The position numbers and the translations under genes were made by a program. This document shows positions 1 through 8,782 of a DNA stretch of 64,000 bases, in pieces. This stretch comes from an uncultured Pedosphaera sp. (GTDB lineage: Bacteria > Verrucomicrobiota > Verrucomicrobiia > Limisphaerales > Pedosphaeraceae): NCBI GenBank assembly GCA_903918755.1, contig CAIXFN010000082.1:1-64000 (forward strand). Direction: 5' to 3'. A model generated the notes under the pieces. That model did not search any database and had not been told where the DNA came from. It was given only the letters and a program-made list of their open reading frames with translations. Position 1 is the first letter of the stretch. Every line of letters begins with the position of its first letter.

Positions 1-72
1 CCACCCCTCCGGGGATCGGCTGCGCTCGCCTCGCTACGCTCGCCTTCGCTCCGCCTCACCCCGGAGGGGTGG
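1..72. repeat. GC-rich inverted repeat (hairpin)
   Basis: Perfect 14-bp arms CCACCCCTCCGGGG (1-14) and CCCCGGAGGGGTGG (59-72) flank a loop made of short reiterated GCTCGCCT/CGCTACGCT words. It may be a dispersed intergenic hairpin or a strong terminator for a gene left of the window. It is cut by the window start, so its true extent is unknown. Confidence 0.6.
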
Positions 73-874
73 CGGCGGGGAGAAGAAAGACAAATTACAG
101 AAAGAGTTTTACACCGGCTTTTCGCGGTTCGATTTGGCATTTTCTTCGCAACACCTATGGACACTGAAAGCATATTGCGATCCCAATCAGACTTGTTTTT
201 AAAGGCAAGCCACATCCGATTACAGTGTTCGGCCGCCATTCGCCGCTTGCCGGCCCGATCCTGCGCAGCTAATCACTGTGCTGCTCTGGCGTCACCCCAC
301 TTAATACGGAGTGGGTAAATGTGAAACTCGCCGCTGGACCCGTAATTGAGCCAATTCCGATGGTTGGGTCGGCGCCTGGCCGGGGCTGATTGCATATTCG
401 CGTGGTCATCGAGTACCGTACAGTCACAAACAACTAAAAGATGGATGGGTCCAAACTGGTGGATTTTGAACGGGAGGGGGAGGACGTTCAGGGTAATGAC
501 CCGAACACTGCCACCGTCGCCTGCGCTTGGTCCGCTTCTCCAAATATCATGAGCCGGGCGACCCCCTTATCGCTGTGCAAATCGTGACATCCCAAGGCCC
601 GAAACAGCTCAGCCCGCATACGCTCCTCGAACCAGGCGTGAGCAGAGATCATAATCCGAAATTGAGAATTGACGACTTCGATCCAGTTTCATATTGTCAT
701 GCGAATGGTGGCACAATAGGTCTCCATCGGCTTTGTGCCGAGCAGCTTGAGCTTGAGAAGAAACATTTTTCTAGGGCGATTTGAAATGTATTAATAATCT
801 GTCAGTAAAGATCGTCATTCCCATAAGATAAAACGAGTTGGAAATTAGCATGCAGCAGGTAAACTTGTGATTTC
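73..874. other. intergenic, no supportable gene
   Basis: Short open frames exist (for example about 346-552 and 527-784, plus strand) but they overlap one another, lack convincing ribosome binding sites and resemble no family I know. The DNA becomes AT-rich towards 800, marking the left edge of the accessory island. I see no RNA gene. Confidence 0.5.
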
Positions 875-1414
875 ATGCCAAACACTTCATCCAAGGTAGA
901 TTCCGCTATCGATCCCTTGCGGATCGCAGAAAAGATTACTGAGGTTGTAGCGGCGATTCTTTCGACGGCTTTTCTATCTGGCATCAATATTGTTGTTTCG
1001 GGCCATTTGCTCGGCTATGCTTTGAGCATCAGCGGGGAGGAAGAAGCAACGAATGATGGAAATGTATTCTGGCTTCGCATTCCATATATATTTAGTATCC
1101 GAGTTCGAGGCGCTCTTGTTGTTGCTGGATTCACAGCCTACTCAGTTTCCTTGGCTTTGACTGGAACGATATTGCCAAAATATGCCAAATTGATTTTCAT
1201 TGACAATTTAAACGCCACTACTTCTCAATGGAACGCCTGCCAGGGTCTTGCCGCTCTCGTGAGTGTTGTCTTCTGTTTGATGTTGGCAGCATTCAGGCTG
1301 CTATTCGATCTTTGGAGAGCAAAGGAACTAACTAATACTAGAAAAGTTGAAGTGGATACGCCAGAGGCGCGTGTCAAGAAGCTTGTCAGCGACAATGAGA
1401 GGCGAAATGGATAA
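875..1414 (+). CDS. small multi-spanning membrane protein, unknown function
   Basis: 179 aa, no family recognised. Three hydrophobic stretches are visible, at about residues 27-50, 84-105 and 124-148, followed by a charged cytoplasmic-looking tail rich in Lys/Arg/Glu. The last 8 bases overlap the start of the next gene (ATG at 1407), so the two are very likely translationally coupled. This suggests the protein is a membrane partner of the ParA/MinD-like ATPase. Composition is AT-rich like its two neighbours and unlike the GC-rich core after 6 kb, which points to horizontal acquisition. The start is the first ATG of the frame; no strong Shine-Dalgarno is seen. Confidence 0.65.
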   Translation: MPNTSSKVDSAIDPLRIAEKITEVVAAILSTAFLSGINIVVSGHLLGYALSISGEEEATNDGNVFWLRIPYIFSIRVRGALVVAGFTAYSVSLALTGTILPKYAKLIFIDNLNATTSQWNACQGLAALVSVVFCLMLAAFRLLFDLWRAKELTNTRKVEVDTPEARVKKLVSDNERRNG

Positions 1415-2618
1415 TATTGAAAGCAAAACAGAGCCCTATGTGATGGCGATACTCAGTGGAAAGGGCGGAACTGGCAAGAGCATCATTGCGGCTTCGCTCG
1501 CTTACGTTTTGGCCAATTGCGGTTTCAAAACTCTACTAGTGGACGTAGATCTTTTCACGGGTGGCCTTTCATTTTATGTTTTAGCAGAATATCCGGCCCA
1601 TCGCTCAGTAGCTCTCCAAAACATATTCCTCGGAGTTGCAGATCAAGAATTCAAGCATCTGCGCCCAACTCCAATTCCTAACGAGTTTTGCGAAAAGAAT
1701 TTATTTCTCTTACCGGCAATTGCTAGCAAAGCAAGACGTCATTCAGAGCTTGTAATCAATTCACAATTCCAAAGTGTGGATTCGTTCTCGAGAACTCTTC
1801 AGGAAATCTTAACGAACGTCAACCGCGCACAGAAGTTTGACTATATTTTAATCGATACCCGTGGAGGGACTGACTTAACAAGTGTTGGCAGCGCGCTCGT
1901 TGCTGACGGTTTCATTGTTGTAACCGAAGCTGACAAGACATCGTGGGACGTAGGTGAAGTTCTCTTTGCCGCCATTCACGATGCCCAAAAGGAAACTTCA
2001 CATTTTGCACACGCTCTGGGATTCATTCTAAACAAAAATGTTTTACCACCCGAAGCAATTGTGGCGTTTCTTAAGCAACGCTGGGAATGCCCTCACTTGG
2101 CTACCCTCCCACTCGATGAAAATGCAATCAGATTTTATCAAGAGGACCGAGTCCCAATTGCAGCAGACCCAACCTGCCCTTTCAGTGCGGGACTGATTCC
2201 GATCGTTCGTAAATTGTTTGTGTCCGAGGCCTGGGCTCCTGACAATACTTATAGACTCGGCATACTTGAGAATCGTGCAAAACAGGCCGCTAAATTGCGA
2301 GTGGATCTTGTTCAGTTAAGTAAGAAGGTGGATCGTGCATCATTTACAATAAGGCTTTATTCAACCGCACTTGTATGTGCTTTGATGGCTTACTTTATTT
2401 TTATATTTTACAGACTTGGTAATTCTGCTGTCGGTTCGCTGTTGTTGACTGTTGCACCTATTTTGATTGTCTTGATTACCGTAACGGAACCTAGAATTCT
2501 CTTTGGGGTTATCAAATTGCTTTCAGCTTTGAGATGGCCTAACTCCAAAAAGCGCTCATCAAAAGGAAGCATCTTTCGAAGCAAAAATTCAAAGAAATTG
2601 AAAAAGACAGGAAGGTGA
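1407..2618 (+). CDS. ParA/MinD-family P-loop ATPase with C-terminal membrane anchor
   Basis: 403 aa. Residues 18-25 are GKGGTGKS, the deviant Walker A motif of the ParA/MinD/SIMIBI class, with the signature lysine. A Walker B-like ILIDTRGGTD follows in mid-protein. Two hydrophobic segments (about residues 318-336 and 342-360) and a very basic tail of about 30 residues end the protein. Canonical ParA/MinD proteins lack such segments; MinD uses an amphipathic helix. The start at 1407 was chosen over 1347/1395 because it overlaps the upstream stop by 8 bases and has a purine-rich GAGAGG just upstream. The role is inferred: nucleotide-switched scaffold or positioning factor at the membrane, or sensor in a defence module with the neighbouring SIR2 protein. 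The ATPase class is secure; the biological role is not. Confidence 0.8.
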   Translation: MDNIESKTEPYVMAILSGKGGTGKSIIAASLAYVLANCGFKTLLVDVDLFTGGLSFYVLAEYPAHRSVALQNIFLGVADQEFKHLRPTPIPNEFCEKNLFLLPAIASKARRHSELVINSQFQSVDSFSRTLQEILTNVNRAQKFDYILIDTRGGTDLTSVGSALVADGFIVVTEADKTSWDVGEVLFAAIHDAQKETSHFAHALGFILNKNVLPPEAIVAFLKQRWECPHLATLPLDENAIRFYQEDRVPIAADPTCPFSAGLIPIVRKLFVSEAWAPDNTYRLGILENRAKQAAKLRVDLVQLSKKVDRASFTIRLYSTALVCALMAYFIFIFYRLGNSAVGSLLLTVAPILIVLITVTEPRILFGVIKLLSALRWPNSKKRSSKGSIFRSKNSKKLKKTGR

Positions 2619-2937
2619 AACCATCATTGCGGTGCCTTTACTTGGTTTTGTCTATAATACCTAAAATGGCCTTCAGTTACTTCATTTAGTTAATGCCTGA
2701 ATGTCTTGATTCTACCAACGTAGATCCGTGCCGAGCGGCTTCGAACAAGACTTGAGAATCAATTATCGTCTGATGAGCCTGTGCGACCGACGTGAGTAAA
2801 TTTTCTTGGATGGTGTCAATCGATAAGATTATCGCAATAATAGCGTTATTTACGAATACGTGGGTCCGCTCACAAACCAGTGCGATGAAACCATTCTAGC
2901 TTATTCAAACCAAAAAGCAAAGCCGAGGTTATCTTCA
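2619..2937. other. convergent intergenic region of the island
   Basis: AT-rich gap between two convergent genes. It holds a short dyad CGATAA-GA-TTATCG near 2820 that could help termination. A start-less open frame of about 60 codons on the minus strand ends near 2695; I do not call it a gene. Confidence 0.4.
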
Positions 2938-4959
2938 TCAAGCACTCCGAAGCATTTTGAGCTTTGCCATTGCATTGTCTATAAGGCTAGCCGGCAATCC
3001 GTTCATTTTAGTGATCTCAGTGAAGTCATCTAGAGCTTGTTGATTATCGCCGTTCTCTGCGGCGGAAATTCCACGGTTAAGTCGAGCCATTGCAACCAAT
3101 TCAATGGGAGAGCCTACCTGAGTGATTACAGCAGCATAATCTGCCATTTCCTTTATTGAATCGCCCATTCTGCCGAATTCATAAGCACGGTTTATCCGTG
3201 CCCTAGCGACGCGTTCCACTGGAACTCCTACTTTTTTGATCAATGTCGTATAATCCATTATTGCGCTTGAATGGTCTCCTCTTTGTCCTAAACTGGCGGC
3301 CCTGTTAAATAGCGCTTTTGTAACGATGTCAATCGGCGCATCTTCGAGTTTTATTATTGATCCGTAATCTGTAATTGCGTTCGCAAAATCTCCCCTCATG
3401 CCTAGCACGGCTCCACGGCTAAATAGCGCTTTAGCAACTTGTTCTACCGGGGCACCCGGCATAACAATTACGGCTGTGAAGGCCACAATGGCCTCTTTGA
3501 GATCACCTTGCTCAACGTTACACTTACCTATTCGAAAATGTGCAATTGCTTGATTGGCTTTTGATAGACGTGAATCATTTAATAGGTGTAAATAGTTGTT
3601 CAATGCCTCTGACCAATCTCGATTCAAATAATTGAGATTGGCGCGGCGTTCCAATTCGGCGAAATCGTCCTCGAATTCCAGGGATCCTATAAAACGCTTC
3701 TGAGCCTCCTCAAGCTGGTCTACGATTTGCATTCGCATCGTTTCGACATCCAATTCTGCCTCCGATTCCTCGCCTCTTTCTTCTTCATTATCTGGTTGAA
3801 TTTTGGCACTTTTTATTCCTGAAAGATTTACACATTTTAACTGCGAGATCAAAGGCCTGATCGGGTTGAAAAGCATTTCCGTGTTGGGCGCACCAGGGCA
3901 AAGGCGAGCATGCAGATCGGCCATAAAGTTGCCGCCATCTTCGATTTCGATCCAATATGCGTTTGTGTGCTTACTTAAGAAATCGGCGGACTTTGTGGAA
4001 ATACTATCACGATTTCTCACTAGCCAATATAGATTGTTGGAAAAAGCCGGCGTTTGCCTCAAGGCTTCTAGTAAGCAGTCGTCCCATCCACTGTATCCCA
4101 AGACAATGATTCCATGACTGCCAAAATATGGAACTAGATCACGGGCATTCTGCCTTTTAAGGTGCGCAATTTCGTTTGCACCATTCGCCATATAGGGTCG
4201 ATGAACGCTACCGTGTGCGTAGAAGAGATGCATCGCTGGATGGCCATCCGTCTGCAAGGCATCGGCTGACAACGCTTCGGGCCGATCGGTCATGTAGTAA
4301 AGGAGTTGGAATAGTTGTAACGATGTTTGTAATAATGGATCAAAATTGGTTGTGAAAATTGTTCGTGCAAATTCACGCCTTCCTGTATACATGTATTTTC
4401 CGCCTGATCCTAAATCATTGGAACCCTTTTGTAGCGATAGGAGTGATGCAAGGTAGAAATGGGTGGCGTTCAGCCTGGTACCGGGAGGCCCGTTTGCCAG
4501 TGTGATATCGCGCATGTACGCGCGTTGCCTTTCCGGAGAATCCAAACCACCGACCTGATTGGTTCCGAATAGAACTTGGTAGGCTTGGGGAATAGAGGTG
4601 GATTCAGGGAGACCTTTATCGTTTAAGATGATTTGTGATGTAGGGTTGTTAGCGCAAAAGTTTTTCCAAAACATTCTTGAGCAGGCCAAACGCTCGGCGC
4701 TTGTTACTAACGAAGTTTTGGATTTGAGTTTAGCAGCTAACCATAACGGAATACTCTTCTCGTGGATCTCCTTTGTTCGGGGATCCGGTAAGCCCAGCAT
4801 TTCTTTAGCGGTCGGAACCACACCAGAACTGGCACCTGCCCCAAGGATCAATGTATAAGCTGGCGGGTCATTCACATCGCCCGAGCGGAGAACATCCTCA
4901 ACTTTGGCGAGCATGGTCTCTTTGGTCATCTTCTTGTCGTCAAAGTTAGGTTCAAGCAT
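2938..4959 (-). CDS. SIR2-domain protein with C-terminal TPR repeats, candidate NADase effector
   Basis: 673 aa. The N-terminal half is a SIR2-like Rossmann domain: GAGAS at residues 40-44 (NAD loop), TTNFD at 203-207, a His-Gly pair at 249-250 (candidate catalytic His) and VLGYSGWDD near 286-294. These match the SIR2 domains of anti-phage effectors such as ThsA and DSR2, which hydrolyse NAD+. An acidic linker (about 385-410) leads to five or six repeats of about 41 residues (430-665) with the pattern A+AxxxRGxxxGxxGDxxxAIxDY, a TPR type often fused to TIR or SIR2 domains. All key residues are present, so activity is plausible. It is convergent with the ParA/TM gene pair in the same AT-rich island. 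The start could also be the ATG at 4929. Family assignment is strong; the defence role is inferred. Confidence 0.82.
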   Translation of the reverse strand: MLEPNFDDKKMTKETMLAKVEDVLRSGDVNDPPAYTLILGAGASSGVVPTAKEMLGLPDPRTKEIHEKSIPLWLAAKLKSKTSLVTSAERLACSRMFWKNFCANNPTSQIILNDKGLPESTSIPQAYQVLFGTNQVGGLDSPERQRAYMRDITLANGPPGTRLNATHFYLASLLSLQKGSNDLGSGGKYMYTGRREFARTIFTTNFDPLLQTSLQLFQLLYYMTDRPEALSADALQTDGHPAMHLFYAHGSVHRPYMANGANEIAHLKRQNARDLVPYFGSHGIIVLGYSGWDDCLLEALRQTPAFSNNLYWLVRNRDSISTKSADFLSKHTNAYWIEIEDGGNFMADLHARLCPGAPNTEMLFNPIRPLISQLKCVNLSGIKSAKIQPDNEEERGEESEAELDVETMRMQIVDQLEEAQKRFIGSLEFEDDFAELERRANLNYLNRDWSEALNNYLHLLNDSRLSKANQAIAHFRIGKCNVEQGDLKEAIVAFTAVIVMPGAPVEQVAKALFSRGAVLGMRGDFANAITDYGSIIKLEDAPIDIVTKALFNRAASLGQRGDHSSAIMDYTTLIKKVGVPVERVARARINRAYEFGRMGDSIKEMADYAAVITQVGSPIELVAMARLNRGISAAENGDNQQALDDFTEITKMNGLPASLIDNAMAKLKMLRSA

Positions 4960-5976
4960 GACTATGAAGTCTTTCTTGCGCTAATGGTGGTATGGTTTTT
5001 GAAATTTCAGACATTGCTATTCGGATGTCGTGAGTATGATGATCACAAATTGGCGTGGTAACGCTGCTTGGAGGCGAAAGCAGGCCTTGGGTTAAAGTTT
5101 GCTATATTTCCGGTCGTTATCACAGTCATTGTTTAAATACCTGAGGACTCAAATGTTGGCAAGCTTTTCAGTGGATGGATTCACTGGATTGTGCTTTCAG
5201 TGGTTTGATTCGCCAACTATTTTGGGGCGATTTCGCCTTGGCTGTTTCAGTGCGTTAGGTTTCGCTGCGGCTGGCGAGGGAAGGAGATGCGCATTCACCC
5301 GGTTATGCCGCTCGCGATTGCTCCGCGCGAATTAGCGGAAGCGGGGATCTTTGTCTTGCGTAGCATCCTTTGGGCGCGAGCCGGGGCTGCTTGGGCGGCT
5401 GTCGATTTGCGCATGCCTTAGTTTTGGTCGGATGGTGTGGTGGATGTTACTCATCGCCTAATGTTTCCACAATTCTTTCAAAAACGCGTTTTTATATCCT
5501 CTCATAGGAATGCTTTATCGCGAATCTTGTGCTAACACAGAATTTCGTGGGAGAGATTTGCGGTGCTCGAAAGGTAGCACCGGCATTGGCCAGGGGAGGC
5601 TTGGGCTCGCCTACCGGCTGGCTGACGTTAAATCAGTCCTGGGCGCACTCGCGCTGTGGGCTATTGAAGGGGTTCCCGGCTATCACCTGGAACCTGCCGA
5701 ATCGGATGTGACTGAGTTCCGTTGTCGCGTGCCTGCTGCCTGAAACTCGCCTTAAATTCCACGAGATCGTTATGCGGGGGTTTTCCGAATGGGCGTGGCC
5801 ATCTTCAAGGCCCCTATCGCACCCGATTAAAATTCTGCTGGAGCCCCGCGGGTTGCGTGTCGCTCCAGAGGTAGGGTGGCGTGGCGGAGAAATTTGTCGC
5901 TCTCTGCGCTTCCGCTGCCAGGCCTCCGAAGCATTCAGCGAAGGGGGGTGAGCCTCTCCCCTCGGATTCGCCCCTT
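4960..5976. other. gene-poor stretch, about 1 kb
   Basis: The first 200 bases are presumably the promoter region of the minus-strand SIR2 gene. Open frames here (5099-5335, 5510-5743, 5633-5980) show no family features. Near 5494-5512 lies ATCCTCTCATAGGAATGC, resembling part of the repeat at 7855-8060, so this may hold a decayed copy. Composition shifts from AT-rich to GC-rich across the stretch, marking the right edge of the island. Confidence 0.45.
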
Positions 5977-7101
5977 TCACCGATCAAAGAGCAACATCAG
6001 ATACGCGCCGAACAGCAACAGATGGACACAACCGGGGAGCACGTTGGTTCGCGGCAGGGAAAAGGTCAGCATGCTGGTCACCAGCGTGAGCAGGAGCATC
6101 ACCGTGTCGGTGGCGTCCAAGCCGAGCACCAACGTGCGTCCCGTGACCAGCGACACAGTGATGACGAGCGGAATGGTCAACCCGATGGAGGCCAGCACCG
6201 AACCGAGCAGCACGTTCACCGCGCGCTGCAAGCGGTTGGCCAGGGCGGCGCGGATGGCGGCAATGGATTCCGGGGCGAGCACCAGCAGTGCCATGATGAA
6301 TCCGCCCAGGGCGAGCGGCGCTTTCAGTTTGAGCACCATGGCGTCGAGCGGCGCGGCCATTTGCTTGGCCAGCAGGACCAGCGGCACGCCGTAAAGCCCC
6401 AGCATCACGGCATGGAAAAGCATGGGCCGGGAAGAATGCACTTCCGACCCGGGGGCATCGCCGGGAGCTTCCGGCATGGTGAAGAAACCCCGATGACGCC
6501 GGTTCTGCACCAACAAGAAGACCGAATAAATGCCCACGGACATCAGCGAGAGAAACACCATTTGAAATTTCGAGAGCACCGGGCCGGAGGTGGCGCGCGT
6601 GAAATTGGGCAGGACCAGTCCGAGCACGGTCAGCGGCAGGATCATCAGGAGAAATGCGTTCGCGCTTTGAAGATTGAAGGATTGCTCCCGGTGGCGGAGA
6701 CCGCCCAGCAACAGCGCGAGGCCCAGGAAACCATTGAGCACCAGCATGACCACGGCGAACATGGTGTCGCGGGCGAGCGTCGGCTTGGCTTCGCCGGTGG
6801 ACATGACGAACGCCACCATGCACACCTCCAAGCCGGTGATTGCCAGCGTCAGGAGCAAAGTGCCCAGGGGTTCGCCCAGCCGGTGGGCCAGTTCATCGGC
6901 GTGCCGGACAATGGCGATGGCGGCGGTCAGGATGACCGTGCAAATCACCCCGAGCAAAGCAACCAACATCACCGGCTGTTCCAAGGCGGCGGCCATCCCG
7001 CCTTTGCCCAGCAAGCAGCCAGCGAGCGTGACCACGGCGAGGGCGAGCGGCCATTCCCGCCACAAAGGACTGGGCGCTGGAGAGCAAGGCTTGCCTACCA
7101 C
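5977..7101 (-). CDS. chaA: ChaA-type Ca2+(Na+)/H+ antiporter
   Basis: 374 aa, about the usual length for ChaA (366 in E. coli), with around ten or eleven membrane segments. Both CaCA alpha repeats are recognisable: GEPLGTLLLTLAITGLEV in the first half and LVLAPESIAAIRAALANRLQ in the second, the latter carrying the conserved Pro-Glu-Ser that coordinates the cation. It exchanges cytoplasmic Ca2+ or Na+/K+ for protons at the inner membrane. The start is a GTG at 7101-7099 that overlaps the stop of the upstream lipoprotein gene, so the two form a coupled operon. Cation specificity cannot be read from the sequence. Confidence 0.88.
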   Translation of the reverse strand: MVGKPCSPAPSPLWREWPLALAVVTLAGCLLGKGGMAAALEQPVMLVALLGVICTVILTAAIAIVRHADELAHRLGEPLGTLLLTLAITGLEVCMVAFVMSTGEAKPTLARDTMFAVVMLVLNGFLGLALLLGGLRHREQSFNLQSANAFLLMILPLTVLGLVLPNFTRATSGPVLSKFQMVFLSLMSVGIYSVFLLVQNRRHRGFFTMPEAPGDAPGSEVHSSRPMLFHAVMLGLYGVPLVLLAKQMAAPLDAMVLKLKAPLALGGFIMALLVLAPESIAAIRAALANRLQRAVNVLLGSVLASIGLTIPLVITVSLVTGRTLVLGLDATDTVMLLLTLVTSMLTFSLPRTNVLPGCVHLLLFGAYLMLLFDR

Positions 7102-7622
7102 AAATGCTCTTTGGTTTGGTAGGGTACCGGCGCGCTGGTTTTGGCAGAAAGCTGATAATGCACCGATTCTTCACTGCGGTAACTGGTTTTCAAGCGATAG
7201 CCCCCTTTGGCCGAGGCGCCCATCCGCTGGTCCTTGCGCTGAACCAGGCTATTCCCATCGGCAACCAATGCCACTTGCACGGGAGTCACCCAGCCATCCT
7301 TGAGTTCCACCTCAACCACACAGGGTTCGCCCACCACGAGATTCAGAAACGTGACTTGCAAACGATATTGTCCGGGCGACAAGGCCAGCCGCAACCCGCC
7401 ACCGGCCGGCGGTCGGAAATCGGAAAAAAGTTTCTTAAAGCCTTGCGCACTCTCATCCCAGCGCGCCACCTGCCAATAAAAATCCCCGGATGGATCGGTG
7501 TGGAAATCCACATAGCCCGTGTTGGGGCGGGCTTTGGGTGGATTGACGTTTCCCGTGGCGCACCCACCCGTCCACAAGACGAGGACCGTGAAGGAAAAAA
7601 GCAGGTGAATTTTGCGATTCAT
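7095..7622 (-). CDS. predicted lipoprotein, unknown function
   Basis: 175 aa. The N-terminus (two positive charges, a hydrophobic run, then the lipobox TGGC at residues 18-21) is a signal peptidase II signal, so the mature protein is probably a lipid-anchored periplasmic or outer-membrane lipoprotein. The rest is beta-rich and resembles a small Ig/PEGA-like domain (SPGQYRLQVTFLNL, then VVEVELKDGWVTPVQVALV). The gene ends inside the first codons of chaA and is read on the same strand, so the two are probably co-expressed. No named family recognised. Confidence 0.75.
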   Translation of the reverse strand: MNRKIHLLFSFTVLVLWTGGCATGNVNPPKARPNTGYVDFHTDPSGDFYWQVARWDESAQGFKKLFSDFRPPAGGGLRLALSPGQYRLQVTFLNLVVGEPCVVEVELKDGWVTPVQVALVADGNSLVQRKDQRMGASAKGGYRLKTSYRSEESVHYQLSAKTSAPVPYQTKEHLW

Positions 7623-7854
7623 GAATTAATTTTGGTTCGCATAGCTTGCTGGTTCTGCGCTGAATTTCAATAATAATGGGGCGACGATCGGTTGCTTATA
7701 ATCGACCTGCCGCGATCATTGGGAAGTCGGCGCGCTGGTGCTTTCCCTGGCTCGCCGGGAGGTTTTCCCCTCCTCCATTGTCACCCTTGGCGGAAATTCG
7801 GGGGATCCGTTCCCAAAATCGTTAACCAAACAGACCCCATTTGTTCTAAAATCC

Positions 7855-8060
7855 CCCGCCAAAATCCTCTCGTAGGAATACGACCCCCGGGATCCCCTGC
7901 TAAAATGAATCGGAAGGCCGGGCAGCGCGCGCGAGAAGACACAGCCGTAGCGGCCACCCGCGGATTCTTTCCGCGAACCAGCCGTCGCCCCAACGGCCCG
8001 AGGCGGACCCGCTCCTTGACATATTAAAATCGATCCCGGCAATCGCCGCGAAGTCAGCCG
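7855..8060 (+). repeat. dispersed repeat family 2, copy A
   Basis: Compared by eye with the reverse complement of 54515-54725, this stretch shares, in order, a TAGGAATACGA block, ACCCGCGGATT, and the block GACATATTA followed by GATCCCGGCAA, with diverged DNA between. Length is about 200 bp. No coding potential is apparent. Confidence 0.6.
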
Positions 8061-8242
8061 CCTAATCGGTCGCCACTGGCGGTCCCCGCCGCGTGCCTGC
8101 TGCCCCAAGCAGCAGCGCGCGCGGCACCTTGGGGCCTGATTCGCAGCTAATCCCAATCAAAATAGTCGGGTTTTCTGTTCCGATCACGCCGACGTTTCCG
8201 ATAAACCCTTCATCCGCTGGTACCCAGTCCAGGTTCATGAAG

Positions 8243-8690
8243 CTTAGTCCAACTTCCGGACAGTTAATCCAGTTTCGCGATAATCCCTCCGGTTCCCCAA
8301 ATCACCCCCGAACCTCCGGCTGGCCGCACCCAACCGCCTAAAAACGGAACTCCCAACCTTGCGCCGGTCTTCCCCCGGCTCGGAGTTCCGCCTTCAGGCG
8401 GTTGGAGCTACCGCGGACCACCCCGCTATCGGCCTTGCGGACCGTTAGTCCAGTTTCCGGACAGTTAATCCAGTTTCGCGATAATCCCTCCGGTTCCGCA
8501 AACCATCCCCGAACCTCCGGCTTGCCGCACCCGACCGCATGAATGCGGAACTCCAAACCTGACGCCGGTGCCTCCCCGGCTCGGAGTTCCGCCTTTGGGC
8601 GGTTGGGGCTACCTTGGACCACCGCGCTATCGCCTTTTCAGACGGTTAATCCAACCTCCGGACAGTTAATCCAGTTTCGCGGCGACCCAC
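8243..8690 (+). repeat. 201-bp tandem repeat (about 2.2 units) with hairpins, family 1
   Basis: The core GGACAGTTAATCCAGTTTCG begins at 8258, 8459 and 8660, an exact 201-base period. Each full unit also carries a large hairpin with arms GGAACTCC/GGAGTTCC extended by CAACCGCC/GGCGGTTG (about 8330-8405 and 8530-8608). Diverged copies of the core occur on the other strand at 53774, 53881, 53984 and 54116. Confidence 0.85.
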
Positions 8691-8782
8691 CGCTTCCTCA
8701 GGCCATCCCCGAGCCCCATCCAGCGCTTCCCTCCTTCCGACTTCAATCCAGGTCGGTTGCATCCGAGGCTGGGCGGCAATCT

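Larger units (their letters stand above)
7623..8782. other. repeat-rich intergenic region
   Basis: About 1.16 kb without a credible gene between a lipoprotein gene reading left and the 3' end of a pseudopilin gene. It holds a divergent repeat (7855-8060) and a 201-bp tandem repeat with hairpins (8243-8690), both described separately. A related composite lies inverted at 53.77-54.75 kb. Confidence 0.7.

Noticed and set aside
346-784. Two overlapping short plus-strand frames
   Set aside because: No ribosome binding sites, no family features, in different frames over the same DNA.
800-5000. Prophage remnant
   Set aside because: No integrase, capsid, terminase or lysis gene; only the composition is unusual.
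5099-5743. Short frames in the gene-poor stretch
   Set aside because: No conserved pattern and atypical composition; one contains a piece of a dispersed repeat.
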